Shown here: positions 32,098 through 41,775 of the stretch, in pieces | Numbering within the stretch: the first letter of the stretch is position 1 | How the letters are laid out: each line of letters starts with the position of its first letter | Source: Oikopleura dioica | Lineage: Eukaryota; Chordata; Appendicularia; Copelata; Oikopleuridae | Length of the DNA: 64,000 bases | Assembly (NCBI GenBank): GCA_907165135.1 | Contig: OU015568.1 | Coordinates: 11,478,501-11,542,500, forward strand | Direction of reading: 5' to 3' | Program-made: the position numbers and the translations under genes | Notes under the pieces: model-generated | Told to the model about the DNA's origin: nothing | The model's input: only the letters and a program-made list of their open reading frames with translations | The model's database searches: none

Positions 32098-35000
32098 CTA
32101 GAGCTCGTCCTTCGAACTTGGAAGTTTCGAGTTGATAAAATTAATGAAATCAGCAGGTTGAAAGTTTCCACCGTCAAATTCATCTTCTGATTCTCCATCA
32201 ACGTAGAAACGAAAATCGGGCCATCTGTGAATGCCTTCCGTGTGGCAGAGCTTATTCGCGTTTTCGATTTTGAAATAATCAGCCAAAGAAACGATCCAAA
32301 ACCCCTCACATGTTTAATTTGGTGGAGCGTTCACATTCACGGCTCATTGTGGTGAATATTTTAAAGCAAAATATGCGACTTCCGCGTCAAACGATCAGTA
32401 GAGATCGCTGACTCAGTCATCTGACAGTAATGGAGTTATCTCCATCATCTAATTGATCGGAAACGCGTGCCTTTCCCCAGTCTTTGCCTCTTCCACAGTC
32501 GCATGCGAAAAATTTCAAGTCCGAATTTGCAGCAAGTTCCTTTGAAACAGCTGTCATGGTGTCGTAGGCCTGATCCATGATTTCGAAGCCGCCGGCGTGG
32601 AGCATGAGGAGGCCATATTTGACCTTTTGGATTTCAACTGGAAATGTGTCTTTGTTCACGTGGACAACATTTCCGGAATCGCGGGATTCGTCGAGCTCCC
32701 AGCTTAATTATCGGTGAGAATAATATGAATCAATAAAATAAAGTTCATTTCTATAAGGCCTTCTAAAAGTTTGGTACTCTTGGGTCTCGCCTAGAATATC
32801 AGATAGAAAACACGCTCGGAGGAAGTTGTTATCATTTTTGATTCTCGAGATACCCAGCATTAAAAAAACGAACAAAACTAAATATGTACTTACACGTAGC
32901 GTTTTGGCTTTTCTGCACCTGCTTTTGTTGGATTCCTCGCGAAATTCAACATATCAGGGCCAGTCTGGTGATTTTCGTAAAGATATTGGAAGACGCCTCG
33001 CTTGAAGTACTCGAGTGTGGGGTAAGAGTCGATTTTTTTCTGCATTCGGAAATCTTTGTACTCGCTTTTAAGGTTTAACGGTGTTTATTCTTTTTCAACT
33101 GTATGTTTAGTGAGAACCTTTCCTTCCATCAATAACTGCTAGTTTGAAGCTTGGCTTTAGTGTTGCAAGAGTTTCTGCAAGAATCACAAATTCGGGCTGA
33201 AGAACGGTTTCAAGTTATCAAACAAGGGCTAAGTCGGAACGGGGCTCAAGTCAGTTCTATCCTGTAACTCGCCGATTAACATTCGTAAAAAAAACTTCTG
33301 CGTACAAATTAGCTTGACAAATTTGATTTTGATCGGGCGACCGCAAAACGCTCGCTCGGTGAACATTTTTTGACTTGACATCCGCAATATAGAATCTAAT
33401 TTCTCGACTTTCTAAATCGACTCAATTGACAATTGTCTTCTTGGATCATTCATTATCGTCAATATTACACACCTGTACAATTTCGTAGCAACGAATGCAG
33501 CCTTCAGCAACCCAGAAAATGAACACTTCTTCATTTTCCGCCACAAACTCTTCATAAGTTTCGTCCGTTAAAATCTCGATGTACATATTTCCATCCGCGC
33601 TTATCCACTTTGGATCGCTATCCACAGTATTTACTCGTCCCCGTAAATGAGGCTCACGAGCGAACCTAAAATGTTCATAAATGCTCTCGGTCACGGTCAC
33701 TATCACGCGCTATTACTGTAATCTCGCGCTTTCTAAATGAACAAATTGAACTTTATTGTTGTTTTACAAGCATATCGGGCCGCAAAAATCCGATTAATTT
33801 CGTTGTGATATTTTCGAGCATCGAGGATCTCTTTTTATCATTTTCAATTACACGTGTTTAAGTTTTATCTTTTTCTTTCTCCAGCGTACTTTGTTGATAA
33901 GAATGCTAAAACTTAGAATCGATCTCGAACAACAGGTTACTCTAAATGAGGTCTAGGAAAGAAATTATTGAACCCTGCGTTTTTGACTGCCTAGCAAAGT
34001 GAACAGCCTGGCTGGTTCGTTTCTGATTCAAATTTCTCACCTAAGGAATGAGTCCATATCAGATTGCGCATTGAACTTGTACTTCTGCTCTCCTTCCTCA
34101 AAGAACCACACGGTCGGGTAGCTTTTTATTCCAAACTCTTTGGCAAAGAGCATCTCGGCAGGATCATCTTTCGGATCAGCATTATACACGGCAAATTTAA
34201 CGTCTAGATCTTCTTCATCTGCCATTTCGTAAGCTTCGTAAAATGCCGTTTTTGAGCCTTTGCAGACGCCGCACCAAGGAGCATAGAAGTATACAACCAC
34301 GCGTGGATTCTCTTCGACGTAATCATCGAAAGTATCCTTTTTGAGTGCTGGAATTGTATCTGGAAGTGATTCAAGAATCTCATCAGTGAGTACTTTTTCT
34401 TTTTGCTCCTGAGGATTCTTCATAAATTTTAAAATCGCGGTCTTTGTTCGTCCGCCAGAATACTTCATCTTGAATTGACCTAAAAGAAAATGCTCAAGAT
34501 TTTCAATCTAATCCAGGTGATTACCCTTTTCAAAGTAGAGCAGAGTAGGAAATCCTGTCACGCCGTAAGGTTCAAGCCAGTCTCTGAACTTGTCTCCCTC
34601 AATCGCTGCCAATCGCTGTTTCGATCCTTGCGCGAACAATTCGTCCGATGCTCTAATGTAATCGGGCTTCATTCGCTTACAATGGCCGCACCAGCTGGTA
34701 TGAACCATAACCAGAACTCCTTCATTGTCTGCCAAGAACTTATCAGCACTAGCATCAAGGATAGTCACGTTGGTCTCAACCGTAAACCCAAGATCGGCCT
34801 GAAAACGTCCACGTGAGCTGTTTTTACAACAAAAAATTTACCTTTGGTTTCTCGATAAAAGATGGATTGCGGCAGAAACTCTCGAGCTTATCTGCTTTGT
34901 AACCACCGTGGTATTCATATTGGAACTTCCCTCCTATGGTTTTATTTGTTAGTTTTTGCCTGTGTTCTGGAAGTTGCGTTACTTACCGGAAAAATACAAA

Positions 35001-35716
35001 AATGTGGGATATGCCTGCACGTTATACCGGTTGATAATTGCGTTACCCTTCGTCATTTCTAGTGCGGCCAGCGTGATTTCAGGCTTCTCAGACGAGAGTT
35101 TCGTGGCAACTTCTTCAAAATTAGGTTTTACAGCCGTGCATGCACCGCAGCGAGTCTTGAAGACCATCAAAAACACTTCTGATTTGCTACCAACAAATGC
35201 GTCGAATCCTTTTTCTTCAAGAAACGATATATCTTTAGAAGATGGGAGGGATGACCATTCTGGCTCAGGAGGCGGAACATAAGGAGCAACAGGATTGTGG
35301 AAGAACTTCAGAAATGAATCTGTGCTTCGTGGGTCAATTTCAAAAAGCTTTTTGCCGCCCTTGAACATTCCAAAAAATGGCACTCCTTCAGTTTGTTTCC
35401 AGTAAGCCGTTTCTTTGTCGATTCTTTCCCCGTATCTTACATTATCGATTGCGTAGATAACGAACTCATCATCAGTTTCTTCTTTGTATTTGGCAAGAGC
35501 TTCAAGAAGCATCGGTTTGACTTTCTCGCAGATTCCACAATCCTTCATGTAAATATACACGAAGAACTCTTGATTCGCCTGTTCAAGTTTGAGAAGGCCT
35601 TCGAAATCGATTTGTCGTAATAATTCTCCATTTTCTACATTCCAGTAGTCATCAGCAATAGCATGAGCAGTCGCCCACAGAAAAAATGACAAGACCCATT
35701 TTAAACGTAGATTCAT
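32098..35716 (-). CDS. Six-thioredoxin-domain protein disulfide isomerase with KDEL
   Basis: Nine exons read downward: 34987-35716, 34842-34933, 34525-34798, 34041-34479, 33473-33665, 33118-33196, 32894-33053, 32465-32702, 32098-32250; 785 aa. A signal peptide (KWVLSFFLWATAHAIA) starts the chain and SSKDEL ends it, so the protein should stay in the ER lumen. Six thioredoxin-like repeats are visible; five keep a CxxC site, in order CGIC, CGAC, CGHC, CGVC and CIRC, and the sixth has lost it (HAGGFEIM). Each unit ends in a YPT-type proline strand and an F-x-x-NP-like linker (FFHNP, FCRNP, FMKNP, FAREP, FARNP). It is closest in style to PDIA5-type proteins but longer. Intron 4 is 375 bp and otherwise introns are small. 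TTTATT at 32070-32075 is a minus-strand poly(A) signal. Confidence 0.88.
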
Positions 35717-35890
35717 TCTTGAAAAATATTTTTTTTTTTAATTTTTGATTGCAAATTATGCAAACAGGTAATGAATATCTTCAGAGAAATTACAGCAAAA
35801 GCTGAAGAACATGACAAGTACGTTCTTGCTCTACTAGAGTTTTATGCGGAAGAGATTACTAAGCTGTACTTATTTATCTTCTCAGTGTTT

Positions 35891-36097
35891 TTATGCCTTC
35901 CGCAGTTGTCGGATTTTAAGGTAATCGAGGATCCCATGCTCATTTCTATCGAACTCAAATCCGCAACCGTTGTATAGTGTCGCGCCGTCCCGGATGTACG
36001 TGAACAAAGGAAGTGCCCTTGTCAAAAAACGCTTGTAGCGTTCCATATTTCCCTCAAAATCCGAACCCACAGCCGCCATATTCCGATGGGTTAACAT
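35891..36097 (-). pseudogene. Thioredoxin-fold C-terminal fragment upstream of the PDI gene
   Basis: A 68-residue open frame ending LKIRQLRKA. The stretch RALPLFTYIRDGATLYNGCG followed by NEHGILDYL resembles the second half of a thioredoxin domain (cis-proline strand, glycine turn, last helix). No N-terminal half or CxxC is visible upstream. It lies 174 bp before the PDI start on the same strand and may be a leftover of a tandem duplicate or the last exon of an unseen gene. Confidence 0.35.
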
Positions 36098-36885
36098 TAT
36101 TAAAAAACGGTTGTGGCCCTTTTAATAGCTACAATTTGTGTGAAGCCAGATTGAACTTCAAAGACTGGCATTATTAATCAAAGATCTTTTCTTCGAAAGA
36201 TTTTCACGTTCTTTTCGTTGAACAAGAATCTCAGCGTAATACATCATTAATGAAAAGTATTTGCAGATTGGGGGTCTCAATTATGTGGTTTAACCTAGTT
36301 AAACTTGCAATCGGCAGCGAAAGTTCAAATGATTTCGCCTTGAAAAATAGTAAAAAACACTCAGCGAAAAAATATCATAGCGGGTAATGAAGAAGACGGT
36401 ACACTGTCGTTCGATTACAGTTATCCGCGCATTACAAGATCAATTCTCATTCCTTGAATTAACCGCAGGAGAGAGTGTTAAACATGTAACGGCCGGGGGA
36501 TCCAGAAATTTTATGATATCTTTTCACGCTCACTGATCGTAACACCAATTCCTTTGCAAAGGGATGGTTGACAACAGTATCTACTTTTAGAGGTTATTGA
36601 ACTAGAAGACACTCGAGATAAAGCTATCATCGCTCAGATAAGGAAATATAATAAACATCAATAAGGGGGCGTTTTCGGCAAGAGATGCATCCAAATTTTC
36701 CCCACGTGGGGAAGATATCATCAAAGATACCCAATAGACTCTAAAATCATTGAGAATTTCGATTCTCAATTACAAAAATGGCACTTTTATGTATTCTCTG
36801 ACGTTACAGGGGAATTTTTGGAGTCGTCACACGCTTCGTAAAAAGTCAAATGTCATTTTTTGAAAGAAACTGTTATCCAGCAGTC
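36098..36885. other. Non-coding interval
   Basis: No gene seen in about 790 bp, apart from the promoter-like TATATAA that follows. Confidence 0.5.
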
Positions 36886-36892
36886 TATATAA
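36886..36892 (+). promoter_or_regulatory. TATA box of the cystine-knot-like gene
   Basis: GTCTATATAACG lies 71-77 bp before the start codon at 36963, a sensible spacing for a start site near 36917. Confidence 0.5.
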
Positions 36893-36962
36893 CGAGCAAC
36901 ACTACCAGTTTCTTACCAAATAAGTAAATTTCTAAAAAAGCAAGAAGCAAAAACGACAGAAA

Positions 36963-37680
36963 ATGAAGTTGCTAGCTATCATCCTTCAAGTTGTTTCATG
37001 TTCGGTTCAAGAACAAGCGTTTGAAAACCTTGAAATGATTCGATATTGCAAGGCTTACAAGCACAAGAAGCACGACTTCTGTGACAGATACAAGCTTGAT
37101 GAATCGAAACGACAGTCAAAGCACTTTCGAATGATCTTTAGACCGCACAGATTTCATAATCACCAACCCGTCTGCTACCACTGCAATCGACACAGCTTTG
37201 ATGTGGATGCACAGGAACTGGTTGACACAATGCTTGCGCATACTGGGTTAGTAGACTTTTAATTAGAAGGTTTTCCCTCGTTCGTCAAACTCGCAGATGC
37301 AGTATCCATCTCAAGTTTCATGAAAAAATGGATGAGACCAGAATTGATTGAAGGCATTCGATTATTTTTAAAAAATTCAGAAAATCATTCGCTCTCTACG
37401 AAATTGATGGCATCAAAGTAAACCCGAACAAAATTGTCGATATTGGTTACTGTAATGGATCCTGTAAATTGTAAGCCGGTTTTATTGTACCAGAATAAAA
37501 AAGAATTCTAGCTCAATGAGGCACGCTTCCGAAAGTGTCAGAAATGTGTTTTACTGCGATCCTGTAAGCTACACACCAATCTCTGTTATTGACAGAACTA
37601 CTGGGGAAATATTTGAAATCAAAAACGCAATCGTGGATTCTTGTAAATGCAAAGCAATGGTTCACTGTTCAGAAAAATAA
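36963..37680 (+). CDS. Secreted cysteine-rich factor with TGF-beta-like cystine-knot end
   Basis: Exons: 36963-37246, 37297 to about 37350, 37381-37470 and 37512-37680. A signal peptide (MKLLAIILQVVSCS) begins the frame. The C-terminal part reads DIGYCNGSC, then FYCDPVSYTPISVIDRTTG and IVDSCKCKAMVHC, which follows the spacing of the TGF-beta cystine knot (CxGxC, C-V-PT-like plus PISV, CxC). The N-terminal part is rich in histidine and cysteine (VCYHCNRHSFD) and unlike a normal prodomain. The junction between the second and third pieces has no GT-AG solution in frame, so an intron with unusual borders or an unseen exon is likely. A divergent signalling ligand is my best reading; other cystine-knot families are possible. 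Confidence 0.5.
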
Positions 37681-37758
37681 CTCAAAATTTTAGCTGTATA
37701 TTTGCTGTCATAATTAAAATCTAAGCTGAAATACTCAAGAATTGGCATTTTCTCTTCG

Positions 37759-38025
37759 TTGATTTCATTTTCCAGTTCTCTTAATATAATGCTGCTTTTT
37801 ATCAGAAATCGAAAAATACTAAACTTTAAACGATCAAGTATTATTTACGTGGAGTTTTTCGACCCCGAAGATCCGCCGGTTTTTAGCAGTTTTGAAGAGG
37901 TCTCAAGACGTTCTTCAAAAGAAATCTGGCCAGCTCATCGTTGTCCTTCCAACACGTATCTTTTAAAGATTGCTCTTTTTGGAATCGACGTATTTAAAGT
38001 TAGACCCCAAGAAGAAGAGTTTTAG
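37759..38025 (+). CDS. Possible small protein of 88 aa or less
   Basis: An open frame ending VRPQEEEF with FFDPEDPPVFSSFEEVSRRS in the middle looks protein-like in composition, but has no recognised family, no intron and no clear promoter. Start ATG could be 37789. Low confidence. Confidence 0.25.
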   Translation: MISFSSSLNIMLLFIRNRKILNFKRSSIIYVEFFDPEDPPVFSSFEEVSRRSSKEIWPAHRCPSNTYLLKIALFGIDVFKVRPQEEEF

Positions 38026-38235
38026 GTGTGTATTACATTTAGATTTGACCCTGTAAACTAGGTCAGCTATCAAAGACCTGCCGTGTCGTTCAAAAGGATC
38101 CTAGCGCGAGAGAAAGCGCAAAATTAGGGCATATGGTCATCAGTTTCGCTTCCCGGAATGGGCGCTTTGACCTAATTGTTCACCTGGGTTGACCTGATTG
38201 CCACCAGCTTACTCTGGCGCCCTCACCTGCTGAAC

Positions 38236-38243
38236 TATATAAG
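38236..38243 (+). promoter_or_regulatory. TATA box of the PIM-like kinase gene
   Basis: AACTATATAAGC lies 56-63 bp before the start codon and about 30 bp before a likely start site. This and the intronless frame suggest a conventionally initiated, not trans-spliced, transcript. Confidence 0.6.
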
Positions 38244-38298
38244 CAATCTCCGTTTTACGATTTCATATCACACAAACAAACAATCCAAAACTCAAAAA

Positions 38299-39141
38299 AT
38301 GTCTCAGCACTCCATTGAATCCGGATACACCTCCGAAGAAGAATGTTCCTTCAACAACCTTGAAATCATCGCCGCCGATGCTAAACGATTCGCCAAAAGT
38401 TTCTCAATCGAAGAAGAAATCATCAAGTCTGCGAATGGAATCGTCTACTCGGGCTTCGACCTTTCCACTGGAGAAGCAGTCATCGTCAAACAGATCCCGA
38501 AGACTTCCGTTTCCGAATACATCGCCATGGACGGTCGACAAATCCCTTCCGAAATTTACTTCCAGTTCAAAGCCGCCGAAGCCTGCGAAGCCGTTGTCCA
38601 GCCAATCGACTTTTTCGAGCGAAAATCCTCCTTCGTCCTTGTCATGGAAAAGATTGAGAATGTAACTGATCTTTACGAATTCGTCCGACAACATGGCGCG
38701 CTCTCCGCAGAAGCTGCTCTCTTCATCTTCAAACAAGTCATCGATGCAGTTCAAGAAATGAAATCCTCAGGAATCTCTCACCGCGATATCAAGGATGAAA
38801 ACATTCTTATCGACCCCGAAACCCTCCAAGTTTTCATCATCGACTTTGGCTGCGCAAGTAAAACCAGTTCCTGCTCGAAACCCCGCGGTACTCCTGACTA
38901 CTGGACACCAGAAATCTACACCACAGGATCCTCCTCTACCGAATCGGCTGACTGCTGGGCTCTTAGTGCTCTTCTCTACATTCTGCTCACCGGAACTTGG
39001 AAGTTTGAGAACCTCAAAGTCATTCGAAACTTCAGCCAAGAAAAACATCTCAGCCCTGAGTTCCGATCTCTTTTCGACCGTCTCTTTCATCCCTGCCCTT
39101 CCAAACGATTATCGATTTCTTGTCTTGCCAAACTCTTATGA
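38299..39141 (+). CDS. Intronless PIM-like serine/threonine kinase
   Basis: A single-exon frame of 280 aa. The ATG at 38299 is chosen over the longer upstream reading because it follows the TATA box at the right distance. Kinase features: glycine loop region ANGIVYSGFD, lysine strand AVIVKQIPK, catalytic loop SHRDIKDENILID, metal-binding IIDFGCAS, and GTPDYWTPEIY in place of the APE segment. HRDIKDENILID is the signature of PIM kinases and relatives. The chain has almost no sequence outside the kinase fold, with an acidic, serine-rich N-terminus of about 30 residues. All core catalytic residues are present. The lack of introns in an intron-rich neighbourhood suggests origin by retrocopy. Confidence 0.85.
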   Translation: MSQHSIESGYTSEEECSFNNLEIIAADAKRFAKSFSIEEEIIKSANGIVYSGFDLSTGEAVIVKQIPKTSVSEYIAMDGRQIPSEIYFQFKAAEACEAVVQPIDFFERKSSFVLVMEKIENVTDLYEFVRQHGALSAEAALFIFKQVIDAVQEMKSSGISHRDIKDENILIDPETLQVFIIDFGCASKTSSCSKPRGTPDYWTPEIYTTGSSSTESADCWALSALLYILLTGTWKFENLKVIRNFSQEKHLSPEFRSLFDRLFHPCPSKRLSISCLAKLL

Positions 39142-39210
39142 ATCTTTATACACGATTTTTTCTGTTCACATTTCTTCAAAGTTCAAAATACATAAAAATT
39201 TCTTTTAAAT

Positions 39211-41481
39211 TTATCTTCTTTTAAAATGCAACTTGATCTCCTTCGAAAAATCCATGAAGAAGCTTGGGAGTCGGATGAGTTTGATATCAGGCACGAAACC
39301 TTCTGGAAGGCTGACTTCATAGTTTGAAACAAGTCGTTGAATTGCTAGTCGTGCTGTAAAAGTTGCATAAAAATAACACTTTTCTGATCATACATACCCT
39401 CAATATTAGCAAATCTCAAGCCGATACAATTTCTCGGGCCAGCTCCGAACGGCAGAAAGAATGGCGCTTTTTCTAACTCAGGGTCTTCAATAAATCGGTA
39501 TGGATTGAATTCGTGTGCGTCTTCGCCCCAATATTCTTCCATTGTATGCAACAGATCGACTGGTACTTCGATACTCGCACCTTGAATTATAAACTTTAGG
39601 ATATTGGTGAAATTTTTGTTCACCTCGAGTCATGGGAATACCGTTGACCATCGTATCAGCCTCGCACCAGCGTAAATGAATACCAACTGGTGGAAAGAGT
39701 CTCAAACATTCGTGCAATACAGCGCAGGTTAGAGGCATTTTCTTTGGATTCAAGTTGTCATAGTGCTCATCAAGGCCTCGAACTTCTTTGAGAACTTCTT
39801 GCTGTAGTTTCTGGTCTTTTGCAAGATGATAGAAGGCCGTTTGGAGCAATGTTTTCGTTGTCTCGTAGCCAGCAACAAATATAACAAAGATTTGACTGAT
39901 AATTTCTGTCTCTGTCAGTCCTCTTTGGGCGTTTTTAGCAGATTTCTTATCAATCAGAAGCTGCTGAAAGACCTTTAAAAATGTGCGGTTCTTCTGGTCA
40001 GTTCAGGGTTCGGTAATTTGAGCTCATGCTAAAACTCAAGGAAACAAAGCTTGAGACTCACGATTTTTAATTTGAGTTTTGAGAACTCAGAGATGAGAAA
40101 TCAATTCTGGCGATCCATGAGCCTATCAAGGAAGAGCTCGCTCAATTTGAGTTTTGAAAACTCAAAACACTCAAATCTCCCAAAAACTCAAAACTCTCAA
40201 AACTCTCAAATCTTCTCAAAATGATTTCTCAAGTCATTTTGAGTTCTCAATTTGAGGAAATTTGAGCGTCTAGCCAAAATGAGTTTTAGCTTGAGCTCAA
40301 ATTACCGAACCCTGGGTCAGTTGCTGATGCGTTGAGAATCCCTCGGCAATACCTTGCGAACCAACTTACAGATTCGTAGCTAGAGCGGGTGGAAAAATAA
40401 CATTTTCAATCGAAAAAGAATAAGAATTTTTACACCCTTTACTAAAGGGACTAATGCCGACCTCGTCAGCAAGCAAGCCTAATCCAGGAATCATGACGTA
40501 AAAGAACATAGACGGACCAGGATTCATTAAATTGTAGAAATGTCTTTACCTAGGGTTTTCATCAATCGTGATTCTTATTAGTGAATAACTATGTGTTTTT
40601 GCGAACTTCGGAAGATAGAGAAAATATGAAAACCGTCCTAACGGCTGGGTGGTTTTCAAAGTCTTTGAGATCTTTTAAATCTTCATTCATGTCAATCCCC
40701 ATTGCTGCTGATAGAGTACCATCCATCGTAAATTTGCCTGCAATTGTACCCACATCAGTTGCTTCGCCTTCAAGACCATCTATTTGTTCTTCGAGAATAT
40801 CCAGTCTATCTTTTATAATTTCCAGCATTTCCGTAAGTTGTCGATTTGAAAAGCTTGGGCTGATTGTCTGTCGGACTCTTCGCCATTGGTGTGGGTCCGT
40901 GATAACGTTCAGGGCTTCGCGAATGTCCTTTTCATGATATCAACAAGGACAAAAATTTCATATATTTAGGTCTTGTTCGAACCATTTCCTTTCCTTGGCC
41001 CATCGAGCCAGTAGGCTTCAATCTTGAGGTGAATGATGAAAAGTGTTTCACGAATACGTCATTGATGATTTCAGTATCGACAGTCCAAATAACGGGGTCA
41101 ACTCCTCTATAAAATGCGACAGTTTTTCGGTTCTTCTCGCGCAATTCTCTTTCGGCAAACTCAATGTACCCATCATTTTTGATGTAGTGACCCATTGTTC
41201 CGAAGGTTTTGTACTTTCATGAAGATTAAATATTGTCGGTGTATTTTCTCAAAATTTCTTAGATATTTGTCTCAATCATTTAACCTTCCCTTTGGTTTTA
41301 TAATTGGAATGCCCCAAGAATCAAGTTGAGTCCATTTGTAGTCAACATATAACTTCAAAATCGCAACAGTTGATGCTGAAATTTTCAACCAAAGAGGAGC
41401 ATCGTCGATCATCTTTAGCAATTTTCTTGCATTTTTCTCTGCTACCTGCATTGTGAGCTTATCCGGGTCGAACAGAAACAT
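39211..41481 (-). CDS. CYP3-like cytochrome P450 with a transposon in one exon
   Basis: Exons read downward: 41290-41481, 40983-41213, 40635-40927, 40436-40543, 40323-40364 continuing at 39624-40003, 39398-39580, 39211-39353; 523 aa. An N-terminal membrane anchor (APLWLKISASTVAILKLY) is followed by ITDPHQWRRVRQTISPSF, the oxygen-binding helix FVAGYETTKT, ExxR in HECLRLFPP, and the heme loop FLPFGAGPRNCIGLRFA. These fit the CYP3/CYP5 group, microsomal mono-oxygenases of lipophilic compounds. Phases close only if introns 1 and 3 use GG-AG borders (AAG then GGAAGG; GAC then GGTTTT). A 311-bp hAT-like element interrupts the exon coding NASATDQKNRTF, with an 8-bp duplication; excision restores frame. 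It is either intact by unusual splicing or a pseudogene. Confidence 0.8.
39996..40322. mobile_element. hAT-like miniature element inside the P450 exon
   Basis: Element 40004-40314 (311 bp) with inverted ends starting CAGGGTTCGGTAATTTGAGC, flanked by the 8-bp direct repeat GGTCAGTT (39996-40003 and 40315-40322). The interior is dominated by repeats of AAACTCAAA and its complement. No gene inside. The first bases match the consensus CAGRGTTCG shared with the element in USP39. Confidence 0.92.
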
Positions 41482-41775
41482 CTCTAAAATGAATCTGAGC
41501 AGTCAGGGTCGAACAGTTTTCCACGAACTTTCGTTTTTTTATCTTTTATCTCTAATGTTTGTGTTGATCTGACTCATTAGTTTACACAGTATCGACGGCT
41601 CTATAATTTAGAGCCTTCTAGAAGAGTTCACGAATGCATCAATGTCTGGTTTTATTATGTACTCTTGAAGAAAATTTACAGGGTTTTAAAATAAGCTGCC
41701 GAAAAAAAAGGTTGACAGAAGTATTTTTGAACTGAATGGATGTTGAAAAAGGTTGCTGTTAGTCTGCGTCAGAAA

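Noticed and set aside
38176-38298. N-terminal extension of the kinase frame
   Set aside because: It runs through the TATA box and likely start site; ATG 38299 is better placed.
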